64,000 bases of DNA, from positions 411,782 through 475,781 of the forward strand of contig JBBFKY010000001.1 in the NCBI GenBank assembly GCA_037481875.1. Direction: 5' to 3'. Position 1 is the stretch's first letter, and each line of letters begins with the position of its first letter. The position numbers and the translations under genes are program-made. The stretch is from Desulfosoma sp. GTDB taxonomy: Bacteria > Desulfobacterota > Syntrophobacteria > Syntrophobacterales > DSM-9756. This document shows, piece by piece, positions 1 to 9,005 of this stretch. Under the pieces are notes generated by a model that saw only the letters and a program-made list of their open reading frames with translations, was not told the origin of the DNA and ran no database searches.

Positions 1-430
1 ATGGGGCTTGGCCGGCGTGACAGAGTACGAAGATGTGCGCATGGCGGCGCGTCGCCTGGAAACCGTTATTCAGGAAGCCAAGACCCTAGCCTATGAAAAG
101 GGCGCGGTGTATTCGCTGGTCTTTGAATCCAAAGGCTACAAGCTTTTTCGCGACGACGACGGAGACGATAACAAGACGGAACCCGACGACGGAAATTGCC
201 GTAGGGATAATGACAACGAGCCCTGGATACGAAGCGCGGAACTTTCGTCTCGGGTTTCAATGATTCTTGAAAGCAGCTTGCCGAAAAATTCTGAGGGCAA
301 GGTCTGTCTTGCCTTTAGAAGCGATGGTCGTTTGGTAAAAGGTTCAGGTGGAAAGGTGCAGTTTATTGGAACGTCCGGGTCGCAGGCGACAGCAACGATC
401 AATGCCATGGGGTGGGTTCATGTGGACTAG
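1..430 (+). CDS. Minor pseudopilin, FimT/GspH-like, 5' end cut by window
   Basis: The reading frame runs in from the left edge (first full codon at position 2), so the prepilin leader and hydrophobic helix lie outside the window. What remains matches the C-terminal globular part of GspH/FimT minor pilins: a helix with regularly spaced Arg/Ala followed by strands ending in 'LAFRSDGR', the usual FimT/GspH strand motif. An Asp-rich insert near the middle contains a D-N-K-T sequon. The stop overlaps the start of the next gene by 11 bases, so it is the first visible gene of a fimT-pilV-pilW-pilX operon. Role by family: minor pilin that helps prime type IV pilus assembly in the periplasm. The family call rests on context plus the C-terminal pattern. 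Confidence 0.7.
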   Translation, partial: WGLAGVTEYEDVRMAARRLETVIQEAKTLAYEKGAVYSLVFESKGYKLFRDDDGDDNKTEPDDGNCRRDNDNEPWIRSAELSSRVSMILESSLPKNSEGKVCLAFRSDGRLVKGSGGKVQFIGTSGSQATATINAMGWVHVD

Positions 431-842
431 GTTTCGGGCCGACTCTACACGTTACACTAGGCCGATCGATTCAAAGGACAAGGGATTTACCTTGGTGGAA
501 GTCCTGGTTTCCCTTTTGGTTCTGGGGGTTGCGCTCATGTCTTTATGGGGATTTCACTGGACTTCGCGCCATGTCAACATGAATTCCAAAAGAGAAGCGA
601 GGGCCCTGCTTCTTGCCAATGAAAAACTGGAAGCCTATAGACAGGCCATAGCGGACAATAAAACTTATAACCCCAATGGGACAGAAACACTAACGCAAGA
701 TAAAGTCGTCTACACCAGGACAACAACGTCGGTCCTCGATCCTCTATACAGCTGGAAGAGAAATGTCACTGTTTCTGTGCAGTGGAAGGAGCAAAGAGGT
801 GGCCAAGGCCAAGTGGTGCTTCAAACCATCGTGGTGCCCTAG
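420..842 (+). CDS. Minor pilin, PilV-like prepilin
   Basis: A 140-residue protein with a class III prepilin leader: 22 basic residues ending in Gly, then FTLVEVLVSLLVLGV. Glu sits at mature position 5, as PilD peptidase/methylase substrates require. The ATG at 420 was chosen because it overlaps the upstream stop and gives a normal leader; an upstream ATG at 348 would give an unusually long one. The short globular part, with 'ALLLANEKLEAYRQ' after the helix, resembles the PilV/GspI group. It holds D-N-K-T, N-G-T and N-V-T sequons. Expected role: minor pilin of the PilV-PilW-PilX-PilY1 priming/tip complex. Confidence 0.78.
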   Translation: MWTRFRADSTRYTRPIDSKDKGFTLVEVLVSLLVLGVALMSLWGFHWTSRHVNMNSKREARALLLANEKLEAYRQAIADNKTYNPNGTETLTQDKVVYTRTTTSVLDPLYSWKRNVTVSVQWKEQRGGQGQVVLQTIVVP

Positions 843-1911
843 TAGGCACTCTCCTGAGGCTGCTCCTGTTATCAGGGATGGTTTCAGGAAATTTCCGCCC
901 CGGGGGTGGAGCGAGGGCATGACCCTTGTGGAACTCATGGTCTCTCTGGCCGTGACCGCTTTGGTCATGGCGGCGGCCGTGAGTATTTTTTCCGCCCAGC
1001 ATCGAAACTATGTGCGAGATCGGTCGGAAAAAGAGGTTTTTCAAGATACCGTGGATGTCCTCAGAGTCCTGCAAAGGGACCTTCTTGAGGCGGGATGGGC
1101 CGTTGCGCCCAACATGGCTTTTCTCATTCGAGACGGCGGGGACAACTCATCGGATGAAATTTACATCAATGATGTGGACCTGATCGATCCCGTAGACGAT
1201 GCGGAAAGGCTTGTGAAGGCGGCTGCATGTCCTGGGTGCCTGAAAGTGAGCTCCATTTCGGGTTCGACAATAGCTTTGGAAGATCCGTGGGAACCTTCCA
1301 CCAACCCGAATTATGTTTTGGATATCGACGGAGACATCAAGCCACCAGACAACAAGACAGATATTGACATCGGCACTTATCTCATCAGTGATGCTACGGG
1401 TTTGGATAATAAAACGGGTCGCGTGGTGAGCCTATCCGGCACGAGTGTAGGGATTGACAGTTCTTCCCTGAAAGGGACTTTGGTGGCTCCCGCCATTTAT
1501 TACTGCGTGGACGGTGGGTCAGCCCCATGCCATCCGTCCGGCGCTCAAGAGACTTTTGTCCTACGTCGAAATGATCGTAGCACTAAGGGCAAAGCCCTGC
1601 CCATCGCAGATAATGTGGTGGATCTACAGGTGGCCTACCAGGATGATTCTGGAAACTGGTACGGTCAGACCGGCTGTTCCGGCTCAGGTGTCGGCTCTGG
1701 GTTTTGCGAGCGAAGACCTTTTGAACCCAGCCGTATTAAGCTGATTCGTCTGAGCGCGGTGGTTCGAAGCCCGACCAAAGACAAGGACCGTTTGGCAGAT
1801 CCCGCCTTTTGCCGTCCGGCTGTAGAAAATCGATCAGCGGGGACAGGGCCCCATGAGTGCGGTTACCAGTATAAAGTTTATACCGTCCTGATCTACCCTC
1901 GAAACACCTAA
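799..1911 (+). CDS. Minor pilin, PilW-like prepilin
   Basis: About 370 residues. The prepilin motif is Gly-Met-Thr-Leu-Val-Glu followed by a hydrophobic helix, so cleavage would leave Met as residue 1 and Glu at +5. No ATG lies close to the leader. The GTG at 799 has AAGGAG about 7 bases upstream and overlaps pilV by 44 bases; it gives a 40-residue leader, long but workable. An in-frame ATG at 763 is the alternative. The length and large C-terminal domain fit PilW. Two D-N-K-T motifs and one D-N-S-S motif are present. Four cysteines or more in the globular part could form disulfides. Third gene of the minor-pilin operon. Confidence 0.78.
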   Translation: MAKAKWCFKPSWCPSRHSPEAAPVIRDGFRKFPPRGWSEGMTLVELMVSLAVTALVMAAAVSIFSAQHRNYVRDRSEKEVFQDTVDVLRVLQRDLLEAGWAVAPNMAFLIRDGGDNSSDEIYINDVDLIDPVDDAERLVKAAACPGCLKVSSISGSTIALEDPWEPSTNPNYVLDIDGDIKPPDNKTDIDIGTYLISDATGLDNKTGRVVSLSGTSVGIDSSSLKGTLVAPAIYYCVDGGSAPCHPSGAQETFVLRRNDRSTKGKALPIADNVVDLQVAYQDDSGNWYGQTGCSGSGVGSGFCERRPFEPSRIKLIRLSAVVRSPTKDKDRLADPAFCRPAVENRSAGTGPHECGYQYKVYTVLIYPRNT

Positions 1912-1924
1912 AGGACAGGCGACT

Positions 1925-2500
1925 ATGAGCAAGGCAAAACCACCTGTGAAAGTGCAATTGTCAAGCCCTGGAGGATCCCAGGGCAGCATTTGTAAGAGCC
2001 CCTTGAAAGACAATCAAGGTACTGCCATGGTGCTGACACTTTCCGCCGTGGCTTTGCTGAGTCTTCTGGGTGTGTGGCTTGTGGTCCAGAGTGGATCGAC
2101 ACACCGAATGACCCAGTCTCTGGAGCGTCGGGAGAGCACTTTCAATTTGGCCGAAGGCGCCCTTCAGCTCAGTTGGCGCTGCCTTCAAACGGAGTCCAAC
2201 GAAAAAATTCTTAAGGATCTTAGAAAAAAACAAGACGTGACCCCGGCACCCGGAATTGTTTCTTATATGAAGCCCAACCAATCGGTCGACAATCAGACCA
2301 AAGCTTCACGGACTCTTACGCCGCGCCTCATGTTTCTGGAGACTGCAACCGTTCCTGGATGGGATATGTCCAAATTTCGAGGCTATTATTATCTGGCCCA
2401 GGGAGAGGGGCGGGAAGATCTTCCCGACCAAAAGGGTGGACCTGCCCGATCTCACGTGGTGATGGTCGTTCAAAAGATCGGGCAGGTTTCTTCCCGCTAA
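1925..2500 (+). CDS. Minor pilin, PilX-like
   Basis: A 191-residue protein. After about 31 polar residues comes 'GTAMVLTLSAVALLSLLG' and then a helix carrying 'RRESTFNLAEGALQ', the PilX N-terminal pattern (no TLVE motif; an acidic residue follows the hydrophobic core and a conserved AEG lies further along). One D-N-Q-T sequon is present. It starts 13 bases after pilW. It is the last gene of set 1 on this strand; only 21 bases separate its stop from the stop of the convergent pilY1, so the two transcripts meet tail to tail. Role by family: minor pilin that works with PilY1 at the pilus tip. Confidence 0.75.
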   Translation: MSKAKPPVKVQLSSPGGSQGSICKSPLKDNQGTAMVLTLSAVALLSLLGVWLVVQSGSTHRMTQSLERRESTFNLAEGALQLSWRCLQTESNEKILKDLRKKQDVTPAPGIVSYMKPNQSVDNQTKASRTLTPRLMFLETATVPGWDMSKFRGYYYLAQGEGREDLPDQKGGPARSHVVMVVQKIGQVSSR

Positions 2501-2521
2501 GTTCCCTTGTCTTCCAGTTGT

Positions 2522-5500
2522 CTACTGACGCTGCTTCCAGCCGCTTTTTTCCACAGGAGGCGGCAGATCCACTTTGAGCCGGTGAATGACCCCGTTGCTC
2601 GTCTGAATAAAAAGATATTCACCGGAGGAATCCATCACAGGTCGGCTGGGCATGCCTTCCCCCAACTTCAACACGTAGCCGGTGTTGCTTATTTGAGCGT
2701 ACTCACCTTCGCCCAACTGATCAGGTGTCTTGTTGACTTTGGTAAAGCCGGAGTTCTTGAACGGGTCGAAATTCATGGGGCGGCACATGTAATCCACCGC
2801 GTACAGATAAGCGTCGCCTCCTGCCGCACAGGGATCTTCTTTTGGAACAAAGCTTGTAAAGAAAACCACACCCCCTGCGATCAAAGCCGAATCCACCACC
2901 CGCTCCCCTGGAATGCTTAGGTCCTTAACGCACGTCCAGCAGGAATTGTTACATGAGGTTTCACAACAGTCTGGGCTTCCATCACTTTTCACCCACGCGC
3001 AGTTGCTGCTGAAGCTTGAAGAAGCACACAGGAATTGTGCGGAGACACTGAGGCCGTTGTAAGAAAAACCTGCTGGAAAAACAGAGGGTCGCGTCGCATT
3101 ATCCCGAATGGCGTAAAAAGACATGGTTGCCGTGTCGGTGCGATCGTCCAGTCCGCCGACCACGTTGTCGTATTTACCCGTGCCGCAATACACCCAAGGG
3201 TTCTTGTAGGGATCTAGTGTGACGACGGGCATGACAGTGATGGGTTGACGCCCGGATCGGTAGATATTTGTAGTTGTAGGCGCGGTTTTCGACTTTCTAA
3301 CGGTCAAATGAATACCTGGTTGTGAAGCAAAGAGGTTGAACTTAAGGGTGTAGAAATTGCCGTTGAGATCGCCGAAGGCGATATAGTCCACCTGGCCGTC
3401 TTGGGCCGCTTGGCCTTGGGAGTTCCACAGGTCAACGGCTACCGGATCTCCTATGGCATAAGGAATCGTGTTGGAACCGTTGGTGACCTTCGGCCAATTT
3501 GTTCCCCATGTATTGGTAATTTTAGGCCAAAGGTACTGAAAAATGTTCACCCCTTTTTCAATGTCGATCGCCAACAGGTTAGGCCTCAGGAAGGCCAATT
3601 TCTGATTGTCAGTCAGGGATCCAGGAAGATCCACCTCGGGCTTGAATGTATGCGGGCTGGCTCCAAGAAAAGCAAACCAGCCACTTAGATCATTGGAACC
3701 ACGGCACGACGAAGAGAGGGAAGGTGCCCCGCCTTCTAATGGTTCGACTCTCTCTTTTGCCATGAAACACACCGCCTCTGGAGTATTCAGATATCCCACG
3801 TAGGGAACCGTCCAGGATACAGGCATGGTGGCCACTTGAGAGTAGGTGGCATTGTCCAAAAAAGGCATGTCCGCTGTGGAATTATCTATAACGAGGTTCC
3901 TAAGAACAGCGTATTCCCAAAGAACTTTGGGTTTATCAGGATCCGTCACATCAACGGCAAAATAGACGTCGCCCCCTCCCCGTTCTCCTCCAAGAAGAAC
4001 CGTTCGCCATTCGCGGGTTCCGTTACCATCATGGTCGATAAAAACATCCCAGGCCACAGGAGAAAGATCCACCATGGTGCGATGGGCACATGCCGAAGGA
4101 TGACCGTAGTCGGGTTTCGCCAAATGTTTAAGTTCTGGAAGTAGGTTACTGGGTACGTACGCCCAGAGTTCCTTGCCTATTGAACTTCCATGAGTGCTAT
4201 TTTTCGGATCATAGACCCAGGTAGAGGTGTTATTATCCCAAACACCCACAACGAAGGCGTGAAGCATGCCATCGTTAGCGCCCACATAAACCATTTTTTT
4301 TCTGGTGGTGTGTTTTTGGCGAAAGCAATAAAAGCACTTCTTGGAACAGTTATCCATTTCGGTGCCACTGCACGTGCAAGAACAATCGCCGGCGATGTGC
4401 GGATCCACAGAGCTAACGGATGGAGGGCCGACAACGACGGGTGTGGAATACACAATGTCCCCCAAAGACCATCCTTTGCGATCTCGAGCGACTGCAGACC
4501 ACGAATCGTTCCATTCACCGCGCACCCATTGAACCAAAGCTTTGGCATCTTCTTCCGTTTGGGAGCCATTCTTGTCGAAATCGATGGTGTTTGCCAAACT
4601 GGTTTTAATAACCGACCATTTGGACGGCAGCGAGGAATAAAAAGGAGCATTGCAAGAGGAGGTGCCATTGTCAAGTCGTAGCATGGTCCCTTTGTCCATG
4701 GTAAAGATGCAGCGGTTTTTCGGATCTGGGATGCTCAATATTTTTCCGGCATCCCAGCAATATCCGTCCACAAAACCTGGATCGGAGCAAAATTTTCCTT
4801 TGTTTAGAGACTTTTGGAAACTATAAAGGCTGCCACGACACTGACCGAGATACCACTGACAACCGGAATAGCTATTACATGTTGCGTTATCTGTGAAATC
4901 CTTACAACCGTCATAAGGCCAATAAGCTTCCAGATGGCCTTTCCATGCATAGATGTTGGGGTTGTCTTCATAAGCGGTAAAGGCGCCTCGAATAACCAGA
5001 TCTTGCCCAAGCACTTCCTGAGTCACTGTCGCCACGGCTCCAGCACTCCCGGCCTTGGTAAGAATCGCTAACATTGCCTTTTCCAGTTTTTTTTCGAGTT
5101 CCAGAGGATTGTCCACAAAGAAGTAGTTATCCGGCACACCATTTTGGTCTTTGTCCCATTCATTCGTGTTATTATCATCGGGCATACGGTTTCCGTTAAG
5201 ATCATCAAATCCACCCCATTTGGCCGCGTACCAGAGGGGATTTTTAAGTATTTGCGAGGCGTTTCCTGTCACGGTGAACTCTTTTTCCCAGGTGAGAGGC
5301 ATACCAGCCACAGCAGCCGGTGTGTTGCTGTCCGCCGAGTTCGGAACATCTTTATCTTTTACGACCAGATAAAGACCGTCTCGGTCTGTTCCTGAAATGA
5401 CGAAGCCCAAAACTTGATCAATGCTGCCGGCGGCGTAATCAGACGTGAGCTTAACCTTCACCTTATTCGGCACGACAGCTTCAATTTCATAAAAAACAAT

Positions 5501-7579
5501 AGCGTCCATATCGTGATCGGCACCCTGCTCGACGTCTTCAAAATTCACGCGAAACTTCGCTTTGATCAAGTTGGACGCGTTGTCGTACGTGGCGTTGTCC
5601 ACATAAAAATCGACAATCTGGTTGGAGGGGCAATACGCACCTGAGGTGCAGTTATCGATTTCCAGAACGTCATTGGGTTTTGTCAGCTTACATTTGGCGG
5701 CACACGCCGTGTAGACGTCATGGGTTCCGCTGACGCTTTTGCCGACGGGAACCAGCTGCACATGTTGATTGCCTACTTTGACTCGAATATCAGGAATAGG
5801 AGATGACATCGCCACCACATAAGTGGTCACCTTAGGTATTCCCTCTTTTTCTTGGATGTATTCCTTACCGTAGTAGGCTACAGCAGCTGAGTAAAAGCTT
5901 CCTTGCTTCGTGGGCTCTTCCGGGCAAAGTCCTCGAACAGAGCTGAGGTTGGCCAGGGTTTTGGACGAGCAAATAAAGTCGTAGATATCGCCGCTTCGGC
6001 CTATAAAGAATTTGTTGTTATTGAGCTTCTCCTGAGTTCCAATGACGTTGGCGAGAGACGCTACGTTCAAATCCGTCAGATCCCCTGAAAAGCTACCGAA
6101 GTAAGTCCCAGGTATCTGGTCGGAATCGTAACTCGGATTGATATCGCTTAGAACGAGAAGGTTTGGATTGGTGCAATCAGGGAAAAGGTCAAATGGGTGT
6201 AAATTGTTGTTTCCTTTCTTGATATACCAATCCGGCTTGGGAAGATTCAGGCCGGCGTCGTTATTTTCACTATATTCAAAAGCGCTTGTTGGACTTCCCT
6301 TTCCGGTTATGAAGCGGAAAGCTTCATACATCATTTCAGCCACGGGGTTTCCCCACATGCGGCATTGGCTTTCCGCAAGAGGAGCACCCGTGATCCAGCC
6401 GCAGGTTCCACCGTCCTGGTCCTGGTAAGAAAAGTCAGAATAGCGAAATCCCACGGGACTCATGCGGTCAAGAGTGAGTATAATGTTTCCTTGCACGTTT
6501 TCAGAAGTCTGAAAAATTCCGGACTGCGAGTTGATTTCGTCCATGACCGTCCAGATGTTTTTTCTAAGAACCCCGCCGCTCAAGTTTTTCCTGTAGGATC
6601 CCGTGAGAAGGCCCATGTAGAGTGGGCTTCGAAACACACAGAGTCCATCGTTGGCTCCGCAGTCGTTGTCTGTCTGACAGGCTTTATAGGTCTTGGAACA
6701 CATTTTGGATCCGTCCCCTTCGCCGTACTTCTGAAGAAGACCGACAGGCTTAGGCGTGGTCCCACCCCCGGGATAGAGTTTACAGTAGTTCTTCTCTTCC
6801 CCCTTATTCCAATCTGTACTGCACACCTGAACTCGAACGAAATAGTCCTGGATGTCGTTTCTCGTACCGACAGGTCCACGCCGATAACCTGAAGGGGTTT
6901 CGGGGCCGCTACAGACGGCACGCTCCGTCGTGGCCCATTCCCATATTCGATGTTCGTCATTCAAAGCGACACGAATTTTGTGAGCCTCCCCCTTTGCTGT
7001 GCTGGTCACGCAAAACAAATGGCGCTTTCCTGGGGAAGGTGGATCGAACGGTGTCAACTTCTTAGTGTCACTGCCGCTGTATTCTTTACCCCAGCTATGC
7101 GCATCTTGAGGTATATAAGCGCCTTCGAGAACGGTTTCACTAGCGCTATCGGTAGAACGATGTCCCCCGTAGAGCACCCGCCGCAGCACATCTATACGGG
7201 ACATGGAAAGCCAATTGAGGAAATTCCCGCTCCATTCGTTCGTCCCTCCACAATATTTTGTGCTCGTATATCGAGTAGGGACAAACCTGGCTTGTCCTGT
7301 TGTTTCGTACCTGTAGCATTTATAGGGATCAAAATACCCGAAATAATCTAAATCTATAGAGTGTTTGTAGCCGACATCCAATTTCCCGTCACCATCTAAA
7401 TCTTGAGCATCGTTGTAGGCTTCATAGTATAATTTATGATCTCTTTCCATAACCATCATCACCATGGGATTGGCACCGGCGGAAACAAAAGGAGGAGGGT
7501 CGCAAGAGGGCGTATAAGCCTGAGCCGGTGACAAAATCAAAAAAGAGAGAAAGACTAAAAAAAACGTGTTTCTTACCAT
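2522..7579 (-). CDS. PilY1-family pilus tip protein, giant (copy A)
   Basis: A 1685-residue exported protein with a signal peptide ending near 'SPAQA' (residue about 21). An acidic calcium-type loop, DLDGDGKLD, lies at residues 60-68. The middle has 'SDINPSYDSDQIPG', typical of this PilY1 subgroup, and more Asp/Asn loops near residues 795-820. The C-terminal part has PilC/PilY1 beta-propeller repeats: 'YVGANDGMLHAF', 'ELWAYVPSNLLPELKHL', 'VYFAVDVTDPDKPKVLWEY'. No von Willebrand A metal site (DxSxS) is evident; that position reads 'VMERDHKLYY'. Cys-rich patches lie near residues 1060-1090 and 1535-1550. I count about 21 N-x-S/T sequons, 11 with Asp before the Asn. By family: calcium-dependent adhesin and regulator of pilus extension. 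It is inverted relative to set 1 minor pilins. Confidence 0.88.
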   Translation of the reverse strand: MVRNTFFLVFLSFLILSPAQAYTPSCDPPPFVSAGANPMVMMVMERDHKLYYEAYNDAQDLDGDGKLDVGYKHSIDLDYFGYFDPYKCYRYETTGQARFVPTRYTSTKYCGGTNEWSGNFLNWLSMSRIDVLRRVLYGGHRSTDSASETVLEGAYIPQDAHSWGKEYSGSDTKKLTPFDPPSPGKRHLFCVTSTAKGEAHKIRVALNDEHRIWEWATTERAVCSGPETPSGYRRGPVGTRNDIQDYFVRVQVCSTDWNKGEEKNYCKLYPGGGTTPKPVGLLQKYGEGDGSKMCSKTYKACQTDNDCGANDGLCVFRSPLYMGLLTGSYRKNLSGGVLRKNIWTVMDEINSQSGIFQTSENVQGNIILTLDRMSPVGFRYSDFSYQDQDGGTCGWITGAPLAESQCRMWGNPVAEMMYEAFRFITGKGSPTSAFEYSENNDAGLNLPKPDWYIKKGNNNLHPFDLFPDCTNPNLLVLSDINPSYDSDQIPGTYFGSFSGDLTDLNVASLANVIGTQEKLNNNKFFIGRSGDIYDFICSSKTLANLSSVRGLCPEEPTKQGSFYSAAVAYYGKEYIQEKEGIPKVTTYVVAMSSPIPDIRVKVGNQHVQLVPVGKSVSGTHDVYTACAAKCKLTKPNDVLEIDNCTSGAYCPSNQIVDFYVDNATYDNASNLIKAKFRVNFEDVEQGADHDMDAIVFYEIEAVVPNKVKVKLTSDYAAGSIDQVLGFVISGTDRDGLYLVVKDKDVPNSADSNTPAAVAGMPLTWEKEFTVTGNASQILKNPLWYAAKWGGFDDLNGNRMPDDNNTNEWDKDQNGVPDNYFFVDNPLELEKKLEKAMLAILTKAGSAGAVATVTQEVLGQDLVIRGAFTAYEDNPNIYAWKGHLEAYWPYDGCKDFTDNATCNSYSGCQWYLGQCRGSLYSFQKSLNKGKFCSDPGFVDGYCWDAGKILSIPDPKNRCIFTMDKGTMLRLDNGTSSCNAPFYSSLPSKWSVIKTSLANTIDFDKNGSQTEEDAKALVQWVRGEWNDSWSAVARDRKGWSLGDIVYSTPVVVGPPSVSSVDPHIAGDCSCTCSGTEMDNCSKKCFYCFRQKHTTRKKMVYVGANDGMLHAFVVGVWDNNTSTWVYDPKNSTHGSSIGKELWAYVPSNLLPELKHLAKPDYGHPSACAHRTMVDLSPVAWDVFIDHDGNGTREWRTVLLGGERGGGDVYFAVDVTDPDKPKVLWEYAVLRNLVIDNSTADMPFLDNATYSQVATMPVSWTVPYVGYLNTPEAVCFMAKERVEPLEGGAPSLSSSCRGSNDLSGWFAFLGASPHTFKPEVDLPGSLTDNQKLAFLRPNLLAIDIEKGVNIFQYLWPKITNTWGTNWPKVTNGSNTIPYAIGDPVAVDLWNSQGQAAQDGQVDYIAFGDLNGNFYTLKFNLFASQPGIHLTVRKSKTAPTTTNIYRSGRQPITVMPVVTLDPYKNPWVYCGTGKYDNVVGGLDDRTDTATMSFYAIRDNATRPSVFPAGFSYNGLSVSAQFLCASSSFSSNCAWVKSDGSPDCCETSCNNSCWTCVKDLSIPGERVVDSALIAGGVVFFTSFVPKEDPCAAGGDAYLYAVDYMCRPMNFDPFKNSGFTKVNKTPDQLGEGEYAQISNTGYVLKLGEGMPSRPVMDSSGEYLFIQTSNGVIHRLKVDLPPPVEKSGWKQRQ

Positions 7580-7814
7580 GGCCGTTCCCCCTGTGTCTTG
7601 ACGTCTGAGGTGCAGAAACCTCTCAAATTCTTATCCAACAAACAGAGAAAAAAGCAGCCCTGAGCCCGGCTGGTCTGAATGATGAATGCTTTTCAAAAGA
7701 ACCTCACTTCTTTTATCGGCAACTTCTTTTTAAAAGTTTAGAATTTTTTCGTCCCTTTTCCGGATGAAAAATTTTTTGGATGTTCGGGTTTTGTATGTTA
7801 TCAAAAATGAAAGG

Positions 7815-7842
7815 CCAAAGCTTGTGGGTTTCTAAGCTTTGG
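7815..7842. repeat. Perfect 9-bp inverted repeat upstream of pilE
   Basis: CCAAAGCTT at 7815-7823 and AAGCTTTGG at 7834-7842 flank a 10-base loop. There is no T-run after it, so it is not an ordinary terminator. It could be an RNA stem in the pilE leader or an operator. Confidence 0.5.
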
Positions 7843-7911
7843 AGTGTGCCATGCGATCACCGAAAGGCCTTTATCGCCGATTCGGCCGAAAGTCTCCTTC
7901 GGGTGAACCGA

Positions 7912-7928
7912 GGCAAAGGAAGTGCCCA
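7912..7928 (-). promoter_or_regulatory. Candidate sigma-54 promoter toward pilY1 (A)
   Basis: Read on the minus strand: GGGCAC, 5 bases, TTGCC. GG and GC are separated by exactly 10 bases, as in minus 24/minus 12 promoters, but the first consensus T is G. It would start transcription near 7900, about 320 bases before the pilY1 start codon, which is a long leader. It is the weakest-placed of the sigma-54 candidates here. Confidence 0.35.
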
Positions 7929-7940
7929 AAGAAGGCTCTC

Positions 7941-8351
7941 ATGTCGATGCGGCAGAACGAGGGTTTCACTTTGGTGGAACTGATGGTCACGGTGGCCGTT
8001 GTGGCTGTTTTGGCTGCCGTGGCTGTGCCGGCTTATGTGAACCATGTGAGGCGCTCGCAGCAGGCGCAGGCGGTGGAGGCTCTTTTGCGGGCGCGCCTGG
8101 AGATGGAGGCGTATTGGGCCGATCATCATCAATATCCGGACAGGTTGCAGCTTCTTCCATCTTTCGAAAGCGCGACTCAAGGGAAATACATCCTGCAGCT
8201 GCAAATCTTTGCTGACGCTCAGCGTTATCGTATCGAGGCCGTGCGGCCTGACCTAGGGGACAAGCTTCATATCGCCGATAACGAAACAACCCCGGTGGTG
8301 GATACTCCGAAGGCCCTGGGCTGGTCTCTTTTTCACTGGATTTTTGACTGA
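7941..8351 (+). CDS. Type IV minor pilin, PilE-like prepilin
   Basis: A 136-residue protein from the ATG at 7941, which has GAAGG upstream and gives a short typical leader (MSMRQNEG) before FTLVELMVTVAVVAVLAAVAV. Upstream in-frame ATGs at 7839 and 7851 would add about 30 basic residues and are less likely. After the helix, 'EALLRARLEMEAYWADHHQYP' is the common PilE-family pattern. A D-N-E-T sequon lies near the C-terminus. First gene of set 2. It could be a major-pilin relative, but the absence of the usual C-terminal Cys pair and its position in a minor-pilin operon favour a minor pilin. Confidence 0.78.
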   Translation: MSMRQNEGFTLVELMVTVAVVAVLAAVAVPAYVNHVRRSQQAQAVEALLRARLEMEAYWADHHQYPDRLQLLPSFESATQGKYILQLQIFADAQRYRIEAVRPDLGDKLHIADNETTPVVDTPKALGWSLFHWIFD

Positions 8352-8371
8352 AGGCGTTCAGGAGGTGCGCC

Positions 8372-9004
8372 GTGGCTGGAAAAGGGTGCGGCGCCGCAAC
8401 ATGCCATCGAGGGATGACCCTGGTGGAACTTATGGTCGTCCTCGGCCTCATCGCCTTCCTCATGGCTCTTCTATCGATCCGCATTCATAGCGCTTCTTAC
8501 CGGCTGAAATCGGCCGTTTTCAGTCTTCGCTCCATCCTGCAGCAAGCGCGCCTGGAAGCCGTGAGATGCAATAAAAATGTCTACCTGGATTTCGATGCCG
8601 ACGACAACGGCGTGTTAGACAATGTCGTTCTATGGGTCTGTATGGATTCGGGATCGGGATCTCCTTCCTTTCAAAAGGATCGAGACATCGTTCTGGTTTC
8701 AAAAGCTCTTCTGAGGCCACCAGGATCCTTGAGCCACCGCCCGACCTTGGGAGCGGCACCGCCTTCTGTGGGAGGTCCCACCACGGGAGCGCCTCGAGAA
8801 GGGGGAACCATTCCCGAAGACGGTGTCAGTTTTTCCGGAAACCGCATCAATTTCAACCCTGACGGCACGTCCTCGTCGGGATCCGTCTATATGCATGTAC
8901 CCAAAAATCCCGAGGCGGGAACCTATGCTCTTGTGATGAATAACAGCGGCAGGGCTTATTTGAGATTTTTCCCCAAAGGAGGCCCGGCCTGGGAAGACCG
9001 ATAA
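8372..9004 (+). CDS. Minor pseudopilin, FimT/GspH-like
   Basis: A 210-residue protein. The GTG start at 8372 has GGAGG at 8361-8365. A 14-residue leader ending in Gly precedes MTLVELMVVLGLIAFLMALL, giving Glu at mature +5. The following helix 'LRSILQQARLEAV' is characteristic of GspH/FimT. The globular domain has a Gly/Pro-rich central loop and 'RINFNPDGTSSSG', equivalent to the GspH strand motif seen in the first gene of the window. It is the FimT counterpart in set 2, 20 bases after pilE and 1 base before the next gene. Confidence 0.8.
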   Translation: MAGKGCGAATCHRGMTLVELMVVLGLIAFLMALLSIRIHSASYRLKSAVFSLRSILQQARLEAVRCNKNVYLDFDADDNGVLDNVVLWVCMDSGSGSPSFQKDRDIVLVSKALLRPPGSLSHRPTLGAAPPSVGGPTTGAPREGGTIPEDGVSFSGNRINFNPDGTSSSGSVYMHVPKNPEAGTYALVMNNSGRAYLRFFPKGGPAWEDR

Positions 9005-9005
9005 G

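Larger units (their letters stand above)
7580..7940. other. Divergent intergenic region between pilY1 (A) and pilE
   Basis: 361 bases with AT-rich stretches (7700-7790). I see no convincing sigma-70 box pair by eye. It contains a perfect inverted repeat at 7815-7842 and a minus-strand sigma-54-like site at 7912-7928. An in-frame upstream extension of pilE (ATGs at 7839 and 7851) crosses the second half, so part may be coding if the long start is used. Confidence 0.5.

Noticed and set aside
7801-7940. Possible c-di-GMP (GEMM) riboswitch upstream of pilE
   Set aside because: The stem CCAAAGCTT/AAGCTTTGG is present, but the conserved GCAAAGC and tetraloop/receptor parts are not.
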